DNA of 64,000 nt from Amborella trichopoda (Eukaryota > Streptophyta > Magnoliopsida > Amborellales > Amborellaceae): contig NW_006500065.1 of the NCBI RefSeq assembly GCF_000471905.2, forward strand, positions 5,257,585-5,321,584, read 5' to 3'. The translations under genes and the position numbers were made by a program. The notes beneath the pieces were generated by a model. It worked only from the letters and a program-made list of their open reading frames with translations. It did no database searches and was not told the DNA's origin. The first letter of the stretch is position 1. Each line of letters starts with the position of its first letter. Positions 35,588 through 47,200 of the stretch are shown here, piece by piece.

Positions 35588-35692
35588 ATAAGTAATATTT
35601 TAATAGTCAGATCTGTCCCTCTACACCTCAGATAACCACACAAGTAATATTTTAATAGTCAGGGCTGTCCCTCTTCACCTTTGATAACCAAA
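35588..35692 (+). repeat. Tandem duplication, about 51-bp period
   Basis: AAGTAATATTTTAATAGTCAG followed by CTGTCCCTCT.CACCT.GATAACCA occurs twice in a row, inside the foldback element. Confidence 0.75.
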
Positions 35693-35839
35693 GATTTTAG
35701 CAACTTTGAAAGTTCGACTTTACTATACTGATCACATCCAAATTTTATGCTATCCTCTCTCTCATCACACTCAAATTTTATGCTCTCCTCTCTCTCTCCT
35801 ATGCAATTTTAGACTCTCTATCTCTGCTCATACCCTCCT

Positions 35840-35935
35840 CTACTCCCTGTCTGCTCAAACCCTCATACACCTCTCCTATGCTCCCTCTCTATCTGCTCAA
35901 ACCCTCCTACACCTCTCCTATGCTCCCTCTTTTTC
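35840..35935 (+). repeat. CT-rich tandem repeat, about 41-bp period
   Basis: CTGCTCAAACCCTC.TACACC followed by TCTCCTATGCTCCCTCTC is repeated in tandem. The open frame across it is repeat-derived. Confidence 0.75.
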
Positions 35936-36788
35936 ACTATGAAACTCATCAAAAACCCAACTTCCCATAAGGACAAAAAAAATTAGGGGCACTACAATAC
36001 ATATCTTCAGTTTCTTAAGTTCAATAATTCATGGCTTTTATCTGCAAACTCATTACCACCGGACTAGAACTTGATTGGTGGCCAAAGAATCACTCACCAA
36101 GAAAGCCCACCACTACAGAGGATGAATAGAGAAATAAAGTAAAAGGAGTCCCAACAAAATCTTTCAATTTCTCGAGAAGTCTCGAATTTCAAGTAAAAAA
36201 TGTTTCTTTTCAAAAGAAATAACACAGAAATCATCATAGCACAAAAGAGCCTCTTCGAAAAGAGAAGAAAAAAGGGTAAAAAGAGGAGAGAGAAACGTTC
36301 AATATGTATGAACCTTTCTGAAGAATACAACCAAAAATCTCATCTTTATGTTCACGTTATGTGGGGTTTTAGAAAGAGATGGGTAGAATGATCCATTTGT
36401 TTTTTTTTTACCTTCTTTGTGGGAAATGATAGGAGGAAGAGGGACTGCTAATGAGGAGATAGGGGGTTGAGCCGGATAAATCGTTTTCTCTTTGATCCAA
36501 GAGTCCACAATGGTGCAGAGGGAGAGATGGAAGTTATGACTTTGAATCTTCTCTGTTCCGTGTAATGTAAAGAGAGAGAGAGGTAGAGAGAAAATACGCA
36601 GAAGACCCACAAGGCAGAAAAAAAAAAATTTCAATTCTCAAAGTTAAATTTTCGGTTGTCTTTTTTAAAAAAAATTGTTATAAAGTCCCAAAAAAACGGA
36701 TATATCAATAATAACGGAAAGTATTTGATATTTTGGTAACAACGAAAACTAAAACAAATATTTATGTAATTTTTCCTAATTTTTAAGG

Positions 36789-37640
36789 ATATGTAATCTC
36801 TAACATGAATATGAAAAAAGAAACCAATTTTAAAAGCTATAAATAATAATTAGAGTAAGGAAATGTTTGGACTGTTGGTTTCTATTGTTTTTAAATGGAA
36901 CACCTACTTGCATTTATTTTTAAGATGGATGCTTTACACTTTCTGGACTGCACATGTAGAAAAACGATCTAGCCCGCATGAAACGAGATGATGAGTGGGA
37001 ATAGCATCGCATCTAGGATTGGTAGTCGTGGGGTTAGAGAGCCGCCGGCAGTCCCATGAAGCACGTTGGAGCAAATACTCTTGCGGAGTATACTATCAAT
37101 TTACTTCCTCGGGTATGAAATAGGCTTGTAATACCTTTAAGATCTTAGACTTTGGGGATATAATCTTTCTACAACCCTTACATTAATCTCAATAAAATTT
37201 CTGAGATGAACTCTATATATTAAAAATAATAATGTCTCGAGATCAAATAGATATCGTCCAATTTTTTAAAAGCAAGATCTAAGTATTACAAAACTCAAAA
37301 TTCAAATTATTTCTTTTGAAATTAATCATCATGTGGTTCCTCAAAGTTTTGAACAAAAAAATCTTTTTAAATATGTGTTTTATACGAGGGAATAAATGCA
37401 TTGTATGCTCCAATAGGATCACAATATACATGCTAAAATTATACATAATAAAAAAAAAGTACAAATAACCCCAAAGATATAGGTCTTTAACCATGAGATA
37501 GGTGATCATGAGATCATAACGGTTGCATTTGTGAGGTTAGACATGATTTAGGAATAGGCTCAAGACTACGTGGTGGGTGGTGTGTTGCCACCCCTTGAGT
37601 TTCATCCTACTGAAAAAATTAAAATAAAATAAAATAAAAA
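36789..37640. other. Intergenic, nothing recognised
   Basis: AT-rich unique sequence; no gene, no clear repeat. Confidence 0.5.
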
Positions 37641-37644
37641 GATA

Positions 37645-37860
37645 GTATACAATGAGATTATTTACTTTTGATAAAAGGTAGTCACAACTACGTACAATCA
37701 TTCGATGTGAAATTTGATAGCTTGGATATGTCACAAAGTTTGAAAATTTTCTTTTGAAGTCAGAGTTTAGTTAATGGCATAATTATAGCCACCCAATTTC
37801 ACATCTAATGGTCAAGATTAATGTAACCGCCTTATACTAAAAGTAAATGATCTATACTTT
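37645..37860. mobile_element. Small inverted-repeat element
   Basis: The GATTATTTACTTTTGATAAAAGG-like arm at about 37655 matches, inverted, GATCATTTACTTTTAGTATAAGG (reverse complement of about 37830-37857). Both arms continue to GATGTGAAATT. The 38290-38440 stretch carries a related sequence (GACCGTTAGATATGAAATTG), so this is a dispersed family. Boundaries are approximate. Confidence 0.5.
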
Positions 37861-38680
37861 CCCAAAAAAAGAGAAAAGGTTTGACATGATGGAGACAGTG
37901 TGGGACCTATCAAAAATTTGATTTTACATCTTGTACTTATTTTTTAAAATTTTGTTTTTGTTTTTTAGATTGCCTGGACAATGAACCTCGAAGTCTAATA
38001 TCATGTTTTTGTGTATGCACTTACTTCAGACAAATGTTGTAAGAATTAGACCGAACCAGCCAGTTTGCACTAGAAACTAGCGGTTCCAGTCCGATCAAGG
38101 GTAAGAAGTGGTCACACATTGAACTAGCCACGATCCGACAGACTGGCCAGCAATTTGGACCGGCCAATTCACTGATTCTTAAGTGAACCAATTGGTCCAA
38201 ATGGTACCCTCTTCTTTTACATTTTCCTTTGAACATAAAAAAGCTTATTGAGCCTATAGGCATAATAGAATGGCAAAAAAAGGAAAAAATTACTTTAGGT
38301 ACAACGTTGTCAAAATCATTTTTGACCGTTAGATATGAAATTGGGTAGTTGCTTTTATTTTATCGACTAAGCTCAGAGTTTAAAAGAAAATTTTCTTGAA
38401 CTTTGAGACGCACCCAAGATCTCATATTCACAACGAATAGTTATAATGTGAACAAAAATGACACATAAATTACCAAATTTACTCGTTAAAATTAAGCTCT
38501 ATTCTTCTTTGTAGTTTGAATCAGTGTCAATAGGACCAAACTTGTGGGGCCATTGGTTCAGTCAGATCAGCCTAACCAGACCGGTTCACAGTTTCGCTCT
38601 ACAATATTAAATAATTACTAAATTAGTAAAATATGAAAAAATTTTAAAAAAATGAAAAAATGAAAAAATAGCTAACGAAT
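37861..38680. other. Intergenic with a related dispersed repeat
   Basis: 38280-38480 resembles the small inverted-repeat element at 37645-37860. No gene seen. Confidence 0.45.
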
Positions 38681-38681
38681 C

Positions 38682-39215
38682 TAAATCATCATCATCATCT
38701 CAGCTTTTTTTCAAATAATTGGGGTCAGCTACACAAATCCTAGTCCGCCATTCTGTTATATTAAGAGTCATTATAAGACCCCATATCTTTTCTCACTACT
38801 TCCAACTACATTCTTTTGGGTCTCCCCTTGTGCTTTGAGCCTTCTAATTGAACAAACTCGTACCTCATAACAAGTGTTGTACAAATTATGCACTACACTA
38901 CACATAATTAGTAAAATATAGAAAATTTGAAAAACAAATTATGAAAAAATAGGAAAATAATCTAAATCATCATCATCATCATCATCTCATCTTTTTTCCA
39001 AGTAATTGGGGTCAGCTACATAAATCCTAATCCGTCATTCTGTTATATTAATGGTCATACCTTTCATGATGTTATAAGGCATCGTATCTTTTCTCACTAC
39101 TTCCAACCATATACTTTTTGGTCTACCCTTTACTTTGAGCCTTCCAATTGAACTAACTCGTACCTCCTAACAAGTGATGCGCTACACTACACATGCCAAC
39201 CCACTTATGCCTAAA
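38682..39215 (-). mobile_element. Two tandem RTE-type LINE 3' ends (minus strand)
   Basis: Two units about 277 bp apart both start with (CAT)n and continue through AATTGGGGTCAGCTACA, TTCTGTTATATTA, CTCACTACTTCCAAC and CTTTGAGCCTTC. On the minus strand this reads as the end of a plant RTE ORF2 (GRPK.., EVVRKDM-like, RICVADPN-like with frame breaks) followed by a short trinucleotide tail. Two 3' ends in a row suggest tandem insertion or local duplication. Confidence 0.65.
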
Positions 39216-40384
39216 GGTGTCATACTTAAATTTTTCCAAATGCATTTATTTCGAATTCTCTTTTGAACGCCCTTGCATAAATATATATTATAGACTCAGG
39301 ATTCATAGAAATGTTTTGACAAAGTTTTATGTTGGTTACCTACCTAATACAACCTACCTCATTTACCTAAGAATGAAAAGAATCTAAATAAATAACAAAA
39401 ATTCAAAAACTAGAAACAAAAAAAATTCATCAAGCTCAAACCAAATTGAAAATAACTTGAGAGAAATAACACATCAAACAATCTTAATTTTTCCATTTTT
39501 CATTTATGGTTTTTCCTTTCTCTGTTTTAAACATTTACTATTTTATTTCTTTGCATTTGCCAAACTGAAATTGAAAAAAAAAAAAAAAAAAAATTGCCCC
39601 AAAACATTTCTATTTTTTCTCTTTCACATTTTTCAAAATAGTTTTTTCATTTCAATTTTTTAGAAAATCTATAAATGCAAAGAAAAAAATTAGAACATTT
39701 GAAAAAGAGAAAACTCATTTTCTATTTTGTGTTTTTCCTTTTTTTTGGATTTTCATTTTTTTACCTTTTATATTTCTAATTGAAACTTAAAAAAAAAAAA
39801 AACTGAAGGAAGAAGAAAGAAGCCCCAAACATGTTTTTGTCCTTTATTTTCTCGCATTTTCCAAAATACTTCTTTTTATATCTGATTTTTTGGAAAATTC
39901 AAAAATGCAGAAAATAAAAAACCATAATAAAATTCAAAAAATAGATATATTCCTTGATTTTATTTTTTATTTTTGGGTTTTTATTTCTATTGTTTTCTCT
40001 ATTTCTGCGTTGTTTTTTGCAGTTACCAACGATTTTTTAAAAAAATATAAAAAATACTAAACGTCACAAGGGCAGAAAGCAAAAATATAATTTTCTAGAC
40101 ATATTGTAAATAAATAACTAAACATCAAGGAAACTAAAAATAAAATAAAATCACCTAGTACTATAAATTCTCGCTGAGGATCTTGCTTCCGATCCTTCAG
40201 TGGAGGCTTGAGAAAGAGACATCGCAATTGCAAAAATATTAATCCTTCTATCCTCTCTCTCAAGTTTTTAACATAAAATTGTAATTGAAAAAATATAAAA
40301 CCCTTTTGTAAAACCAAAGAGACCCATGCAACCTTCTTGTTTTAAGAAAAACAAAAAAAAGGTAACTCATTAGTAGGAAAAACT
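39216..40384. other. AT-rich low-complexity, no gene
   Basis: 39480-40040 is T/A-rich with loosely repeated TTTTCCATTTTT-, GCATTTTCCAAAAT- and GAAAATTCAAAAATGCA-like words, a degenerate tandem structure of roughly 250 bp. The frame at 40057-40317 has no recognisable domain. Confidence 0.5.
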
Positions 40385-41240
40385 ATATACATATCTGTTA
40401 TTACGGCTCGGCCGAATAGTTTCAGTTATTATTACTATGTCCGTTTTTTTCTGTCAAAAAGGAAATTAAAAAAAAAAAATGACTTTACCCTTTTTATGTT
40501 GTTGAATAATCGAATTCAAAGTATTTTTGGTTGTTTAATAACAAAAAATACACCAATTTAAGTTATTTAAGAACCGAAAATTTAAAATTTTGGATTGTTG
40601 AATAACCGAAAATTTTAAAGTTTCGGTTTTTCAAGAACCGAAAAATATTTTCTCTCTTGTGTGTCGTATTTTTTCTATTTATCTGAAGTCATAGTTATCC
40701 GATAAAATCAAAGGGGAACAACTAGTTTGAGTCCCTAAATTAGGGATTATGAGATTATAGTTTGAGTCCCTAAATTAGGGATTATGAGATTATAGTTTGA
40801 GTCCCTAAATTAGGGATTATGAGATTATACTTTGAGTCCCTAATTAGAGATTATGAGAATAGAAGATAAGAAAAAATCTTGTGGCATATTCTCTCTCTAC
40901 CTCTTTGAAGTCATGTTTATCTATAATATCAGGGGAACAGCTAGTTTGAGCCCCTAAATTTAAGAGAAATCTCAAGGATTATGAAGTTACTAAAAAAACA
41001 ACTCGGTGAAGGGCAGAGAGAGTTAAACAAAAAACAATTTTTACTCATGTAATGTAGAAAGAGAGGTAGAGAGAGGATAGGCAGATCCACAACAGAGAAA
41101 AAAATTTGGTTCTTGAAAAACCGAAATTTTAAATTTTCGATTATTCAAAAACAGAAATTGGCCCCTTGTTGAACAACTAAAAATACTTTGAATTCGATGG
41201 TTCAACAATCGAAAAAAAATAAAGTAGTATTTTTTTAAAA
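40385..41240. mobile_element. Foldback element, relative of 35081-36788
   Basis: The left arm at 40500-40700 and the right arm at 41060-41220 are inverted copies sharing TCGAATTCAAAGTATTTTT, AACCGAAAATTTTAAA-like and GGTTTTTCAAGAACC words, then a CT-rich block. The interior contains a 35-bp tandem array (40723-40860). Non-coding. Confidence 0.75.
40723..40860 (+). repeat. Tandem array, 35-bp unit, four copies
   Basis: TTTGAGTCCCTAAATTAGGG followed by ATTATGAGATTATAG. Three copies are near identical and the fourth is diverged. Each unit carries the palindrome CCCTAAATTAGGG. Another isolated half unit is at about 40943. Confidence 0.9.
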
Positions 41241-43133
41241 TTTCTGGGGATCTAAAGGCACGATATGCTCTCATTTCTTCAAAATGTTAAATTCATGCTC
41301 TTGTCTCGATAAAATTTTGAGGTGCAAACATGCCCAGGCGTGTATGCTCTCAGGATACAACCAGATCAAAATATTATTTCCAAGTCCTGAGTTGTACTAA
41401 CCTATACAAAACCACAATTTATAAATGTTGATATATTTTTCCAATCAATATAAAACCGCTAATCATCCATTAAAAATAAGCTTTTCTCTCACAACCAAAA
41501 TGTTATTTTCTAAAATAAAATTATCTTAGTAAACTATCATCCAATTAATATACTACGAACGTCGATTGGGAACACTGATCTATTTCACACCATAAAATAA
41601 ACAAATTGTTGTAACAGAAATATGTTACCTTAAATTTCGTGTTACCTGAAAATTTCCTGATGTCGGTGTTATACAATATCTTCCCCATATCTCGATGTTG
41701 TAAAAATAATGTGCAAGATTGAGGGAACCAAAACCAGATAGAGGTTTTCTATGATCATTTCCTGTGTAACAAAAACCTTAGATAACCAAAATGTGAGAGC
41801 TAAAGCACAATGAAATGCTTCTTATAATTAAGCTTAGAGAGAGAGAGAGAGATTTACCCAACCCTTTTTTTCCATTCTCAAGAACATTAATTATTGAAAG
41901 GACACATGGCCTTATACTATGGTTTGACACTTGGCGTTATACTGTGCATTTATAATGCATTTATTTTCACATTACTAAAGCAACGGTGTCTAGACACCAA
42001 AGTTCGTGAAAAGTGATTGTCGTCCTTCCGAATCATGCTATTCATTGTGACTACACATAATTGTAGTCCTCATGACCCCAAACTTATATAGACCAAACGT
42101 TATGGTTTTAAAACACATTAAATTAAAAAGTTAATATAACTCAGGCAAAGTACTCGACCATTTCCTTGCTAAATATTCTATATAATTGTAGTCCTCATGA
42201 TCACAAACATATATAGACCAAGCTGCTATTGTTTTGATACACATTAAATTAAAAAGCTAATATGACTCAGGCAAATTACTAGGCCATTCCCTAACCAAGT
42301 AATCGGCTTGAGTTCGAGTAACTAAGCACCCTTGCATCAAGTATTATAGCAGCAAAAAAGAGTTAAAAAATAAAAATTTAAAAAGAATTGGAAATGTGTT
42401 TAAAGTAAAATTAAACCAAAAACATCTAAATGAGTTTAAAAAGTGGTAAAAAAATATATTTTGAAATATTGGAGGTATTTTTATTTGGTTTTTTTTTTCT
42501 TGGACCAAAAAATTGGTTAATCTTTAATGCCATAAAGTCAAATAATGATCTTAGGATTTTTCCCACCGGTTATCTCCAAAGCCAAAAGATTTCTTATTCA
42601 TGTTGGTGTATACTATTCATTACTCCCTTGGACAAAACTTACTCTAGGGATATCTTTTTGGTCTCAAATTTGGGGATGTGATGTCTAGAATCCAACAAAT
42701 AACCTCGAAGAAGAAAAAAATTAATATGTGTCTAAAAACATATCCCAAGATTGCAACTGAAACTATTTAATTTTTAGACTGTGATAGATAGGGTATTTTT
42801 TAACTAAAATATAAAAAAGTCCTATAAAAATAATCATCTAGTTATAAATAGATAGTTTCCGCAACTTAAAAAGGAAAAAAAGAAAGAAAAGTGTCACAAG
42901 TTGGCGTTTTGCCTGAAGGAGTAAATATATATTATGCTCCTGAGGGAGCATAGTATATGCACTTATCTCCAAAACTTTAATTTACTGCCGTTATTACGTT
43001 AGAGATTAACCTAAAGAATGCCACAATCTTTTATATAATTCCACTTCATATGAAAGAAGATAAATTTTAGGCTAAATCATAAGACTCATGTACATGTAAA
43101 TAGGGAGCAATAATGTGTCTTAGTCCTTTGTCG
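41241..43133. other. Intergenic with one tandem duplication
   Basis: A 125-bp tandem duplication is at 42057-42306. A hairpin (ATGCTCC/GGAGCAT core) is at 42925-42956. The rest is AT-rich unique sequence without a gene. Confidence 0.5.
42057..42306 (+). repeat. Tandem duplication, 125-bp period
   Basis: ATAATTGTAGTCCTCATGA begins at 42057 and 42182. Both units run through ACACATTAAATTAAAAAG and ACTCAGGCAAA.TACT. Confidence 0.85.
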
Positions 43134-43147
43134 ATTATCCCTCTCCC

Positions 43148-46100
43148 ACTTTGGTCCATTGCCCTTTCGTTTCGAACTCATGTGGCTGGATGAGAAGTCA
43201 TTAAGCAATGAAGCACTTTTAGTGTGGACCAAAACCATTATCGATGGTTAGGGCAGTTTTTTGGACTATATAGAAGTTTAAAATTATGAAGCATAACAAT
43301 GGGCCAATATGAAATTTGGGGACCTAAATAGAAGGATTTTGATGACCTTAAAAAAATTGAAGGTGCTGCATCAATTGGAGCTGCATCATAATGGTCTTAG
43401 TGCATATTAGAATATTCAACAAGAACGACTTAAATTAAGATTCGCAGGGCTCTTAAAAGACAAAGAAGTTTATTGGTTTCAGAGGTCTAAATCCAAGTGA
43501 ATTAAGGAGGGTGACAATAATACTAAATACTTCCTAACCCTCGCCGAAGGTCTAACAATGAATATCAGTACAGTTCAAATTGCCGGGGTGGAGCAAGAAG
43601 ACATGCACGGAGTTCAATATGCTATAGTTATTTTTTTTTGAAGAGCCTTCATGTTAGAGTCGAGATCTAACTATTTTAATAATTTACCCTTCAAGATATT
43701 ATCTACTTCGAGTGATTTGGATCTGGAGATGATTTTACTATGCAGAAATTGAGGAGGTGGTTTTTAGTCTTCCTCTGGATAATGTACTAGGACTAGACAG
43801 ATTCCCTTCAACCATTTTTCAAGAGTTCTGGCAGGTAATTAAAGGGACTTTTTGTCCTTCTTCTAGCAGTTTTTTGAGGATGTGTGGTTTTAAAGCTTTA
43901 AACTCATCATTTATTGCGTTGGTCCCCAAAAAGCAATACATGAAATCCTTTTAGGATATAAGACCCATCAGCATCCTTACCTCAACATACAAGATTCGAG
44001 AGAAGGTCTTGGCTAATAGACTTAAGAAAGTTACTGGTGAGGTCATTCAAGATTCACAAATGGCCTTCATCAAAGGCAGAAAAATTATGAACGACATTCT
44101 AATTACGCAAGAGCTTATCCACTCCACTTGTAGTCAAGGAAGAAAGGGCGCTTTGCTTAATATAGACTTTGAGAAGGCATAAGATAGAGTTGAGTGGGAT
44201 TACCTAGACAAAGTCATGGAGTTGATAGGTTTTAGTGAAAGGTGGAGGAAACGGATTAACAGCTGCATGTCTATATCCTTGTCAATGGAAAATCTTGTGG
44301 TCACTTTAAGGCATCGAGGGACCTTTGACAAGGGGAGCCTTTATCACCATTCCTCTATACTCTCGTGGCTGAAAATTTTCGCCTTATGTTTGTCGCTGTA
44401 GTGGAAATTTTTTTATTAAAGACCTTGTGGTCAATAATGAAGGTCCACTTATAACCCATTTACATTATGTAAATGATACCTTATTAGTAGCATAGAGGGA
44501 TATAGTGCAGTTAAAATACCTTTTGGTTATTTCTTAAATATTATGAGGTTATGTCAGGGACAAGAGTTAATATGCACAAGACAACGTTCTTGGGCATCAA
44601 TTGTGCTGGAGAGGAAGTTAGGGATTGGACTAATTGTTTGAAATGCTAAGTGGATAGTCTACCTGCAAAATACCTAGGGATTCCTCACACAAGTGGTCGG
44701 CTACCTAGAGCAGCTTGGGATCCAATTATTCAAAGATTTCAGAACAAGTTGGATAGGTAGCATATGATGCGAACTCTTTTATGGTACAGATCACAAAAGA
44801 AACATAAATTCCACTTGGTTAGCAGGCAGATTGTATGTCTTCCCAAAAAGGAAGGGAGATTGGGTATTCAGAAGATTCAAATAGTTAATGATACTCTTCT
44901 CACCAAATGGTGGTACAGAGCCTCTACTTCACCTTCCCATTTCTGGTTGCAAGTTATTTTTACTAAGTATGGATGACACTCAAAGTGTCTGCCCCGAGGA
45001 AGTTATCGAGCGGGTGCTTGACATTCTCAGTATGGAGGGCCATTAATTTAGTGAGGATCATGTTTCTGGCATATAATAGGATCTTGGTGGGGGATGAGGT
45101 CAAAACGTCATCATGGAATTTGAAATGGATTGGTAATTGTTCATTACAGTTACAATTCCCACATCTTTATTTGAAATCAACAAAGAAGTCTAATAAAGTC
45201 AATGATGTATTATGATTTCAAACTGGTACGTATAATTGTGTTGCAGATGATAAATATATCCCTAGAAATCAGTAATTCAACAGGGTATGGAGTTGCAAGG
45301 AACCACATAGGGTTAAAGCTTTCATGTGGTTGTTCAATTGGGAACAAGTCTTGACCAATGATCAGCGGCGAAGCAAGGGTGTGTTGATTGTTAATGCATA
45401 CATTCTTTGTAAATAGGAGGCTGAGTCGGCTTCACATATTTTCTTTATTTGCCCAATGGTTGCTAGTATTTGGGGATGGCTCCTTTCCAAATGTAATTGT
45501 TACTGGGTAATGCCACGATACATTCGGGGTATTTTTGGGCAGGGAAGATCACCATTGTACTGTGGTTGACCATCCCTACTAAAAAATTGATCTTGGATTA
45601 TGGAGAATTTTTTTGGCGGTAGTCCTACGGACTATCTGGAAGAAGAGGAACCTCAAATGTTTCGAAGGTAAGACGAGAAACATGGAGCAGATCGGATTGA
45701 CAATACTCAAGACCATTATCTCTTGGGCTCAAGTTCAGCCAACATACATGCCGGTACATGAGTTTTATACCCATCTCAAAAAACTATTGCCTTATAGCAC
45801 GAAGAGGGTAGTAAAGGTTAGTGATTGGACTTTCCCAAAAAGAGGATGGGTGAAACTTAACTTTGATGGGAGTGTTGGGGATATTGGCCAGGTGGTGGCC
45901 TATGGGGATCTTATGAGGAATAGCAATGGGAAGGTCCTATGGACCTATAATGGCAACCTGCGCCCATGTTCAGCCAATGAAACAAAATTATGAGCCTTAT
46001 ATTTCGGAGTTATGAGGTTCATGGAGGAATTCTCACAAGTTGTCATCGAAACAAATTCTTTAAATGTCATCAAGTGGTGCAAAGCCCCAGAAACTACGCC

Positions 46101-46673
46101 ATTGCAATGGACTCAGATTTTGGATAGAATTTTACTGAAACTTCAGACCATGAATTCATTTTCATCGATATCAATTATGAGAGAAAGGACTTATGCTTAT
46201 GACAACTTCTCTTCTTTCTTAATCTTCCTCAACCAATCGGAAGAAGACCTTTTAGTTGCCGAGGGAAATCCCTTGATTTCTCTTCTTCGTTGGTGGATAC
46301 TTGACATGTTCCCCTTCTTCTGGATTCGTCACAAGAGAAACGAAAACCTAGATTTGCTTTATCAGGTATCAAACATGATCTACGAGCAAATACAATGCCC
46401 TTCAGTAGTGTCATTAGAGCCACATCGATCGTAAATGCATGAATGTGGTGTACCAAAAAATATGCGGTAGCAACAGATTCTCTTGCCAGACAAAATATAA
46501 TACAAGTGATGTGATTATTGTCGGTCATTTTGCCCTTCCTCCCCTCGTATTCTTTTTTCTTATTTATTTATTAATATTATCATTATTATTTGCTCTTTTT
46601 TCTTTTCATTCTCTCTCCTTTTTTTGTTACTCTCGTTGTAAAAGCTCGTTAGCTATTCAAAAAAAAATAAAAA
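43148..46673 (+). mobile_element. Plant L1-type LINE, 5'-truncated, with 14-bp target duplication
   Basis: The sequence starts inside ORF2 (PFRFELMWLDE, just after the endonuclease) and ends in an A-rich tail (46659-46673). ATTATCCCTCTCCC occurs directly before it (43134-43147) and directly after the tail (46674-46687). That is a perfect target-site duplication, so the borders are certain. 5' truncation, poly(A) tail and variable-length duplication are typical of target-primed reverse transcription. Coding relics are listed separately. Confidence 0.95.
43160..46430 (+). pseudogene. L1 LINE ORF2 remnant: RT, zf-RVT, RNase H
   Basis: Relics in order: post-endonuclease linker (FRFELMWLDE, about 43170); RT (about 43760-44500) with DIRPISILTSTYKI, QMAFIKGRKIMND and LNIDFEKA-stop-DRVEW; a decayed catalytic block reading YVNDTLLVA where FADDTLLF is usual; the FLGINC-KYLGIP segment (about 44590-44690); zf-RVT (about 45280-45480) with KAFMWLFNWEQVLT and HIFFICP; RNase H (about 45840-46150) starting WVKLNFDGSVGD. 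Stops include TAG at about 43952 and TAA at 44180-44182, plus several frame changes. Lost catalytic Asp, stops and 5' truncation mean no activity. The C-terminal RNase H is a known feature of plant L1 elements. Confidence 0.88.
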
Positions 46674-46687
46674 ATTATCCCTCTCCC

Positions 46688-47200
46688 GCCTTTTTACGCA
46701 TATATTCCCTACTTTATATGTTTCTTTATCGTTTTTTTTTTTTTAAGTCACTCTTCTTGTCCTCCTTCTTTCTTTACAATTTATTTCCTTTAAATCCCTC
46801 TTATTCTCCTAAAGCTGCTTCAGTTCTTTGCAATTAACCAAAAGGTATGACCTATCAATCCCTTTTAAATGCTTGTAATATTTTGTTATAGATGTTTAAA
46901 TGGCATCTAGTACATTGTTTAGTATATTTTTTTTGTCTAATTTTCTTCTTCTTTATTAGAATGAATTCCATATTAAACATATGTAAATTAGTCTAAAATC
47001 TCTTCAACATGCATTTATTTTGTTAAAACACTATGGTGTTAGGGTTCGATTAAAATTTTCTTGTGATCATTTTTATTTTTTATTTTTTCCTAATATTACT
47101 AAAAAAGATAATATTTGTTTAAACGAAGGTTTGTCTTTTGTACAAAATAAAATGTTTCTCTTTCTCTATTAAAAAGAGGAGGGTTTAAGTTTCGTATAAA
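46688..47200. other. Intergenic, nothing recognised
   Basis: T-rich unique sequence following the LINE. Confidence 0.45.

Larger units (their letters stand above)
35081..36788. mobile_element. Foldback DNA element with long terminal inverted repeats, upstream of PMP22
   Basis: The left arm (35081-about 35400) and right arm (about 36560-36788) are inverted copies. Shared words include TTTTAGTTTTCGTT near the ends, GATATATCCGTTTTTT, ACCGAAAATTTA and a CT-rich TTTCTCTCT block. A related smaller element is at 40385-41240. No transposase frame. The interior holds simple CT-rich repeats. Confidence 0.75.

Noticed and set aside
40057-40317. 86-codon hydrophobic frame on the minus strand
   Set aside because: AT-rich low-complexity context, no domain, no splice or promoter signals.
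46229-46528. Minus-strand frame over the LINE tail
   Set aside because: Antisense of LINE RNase H and 3' region.
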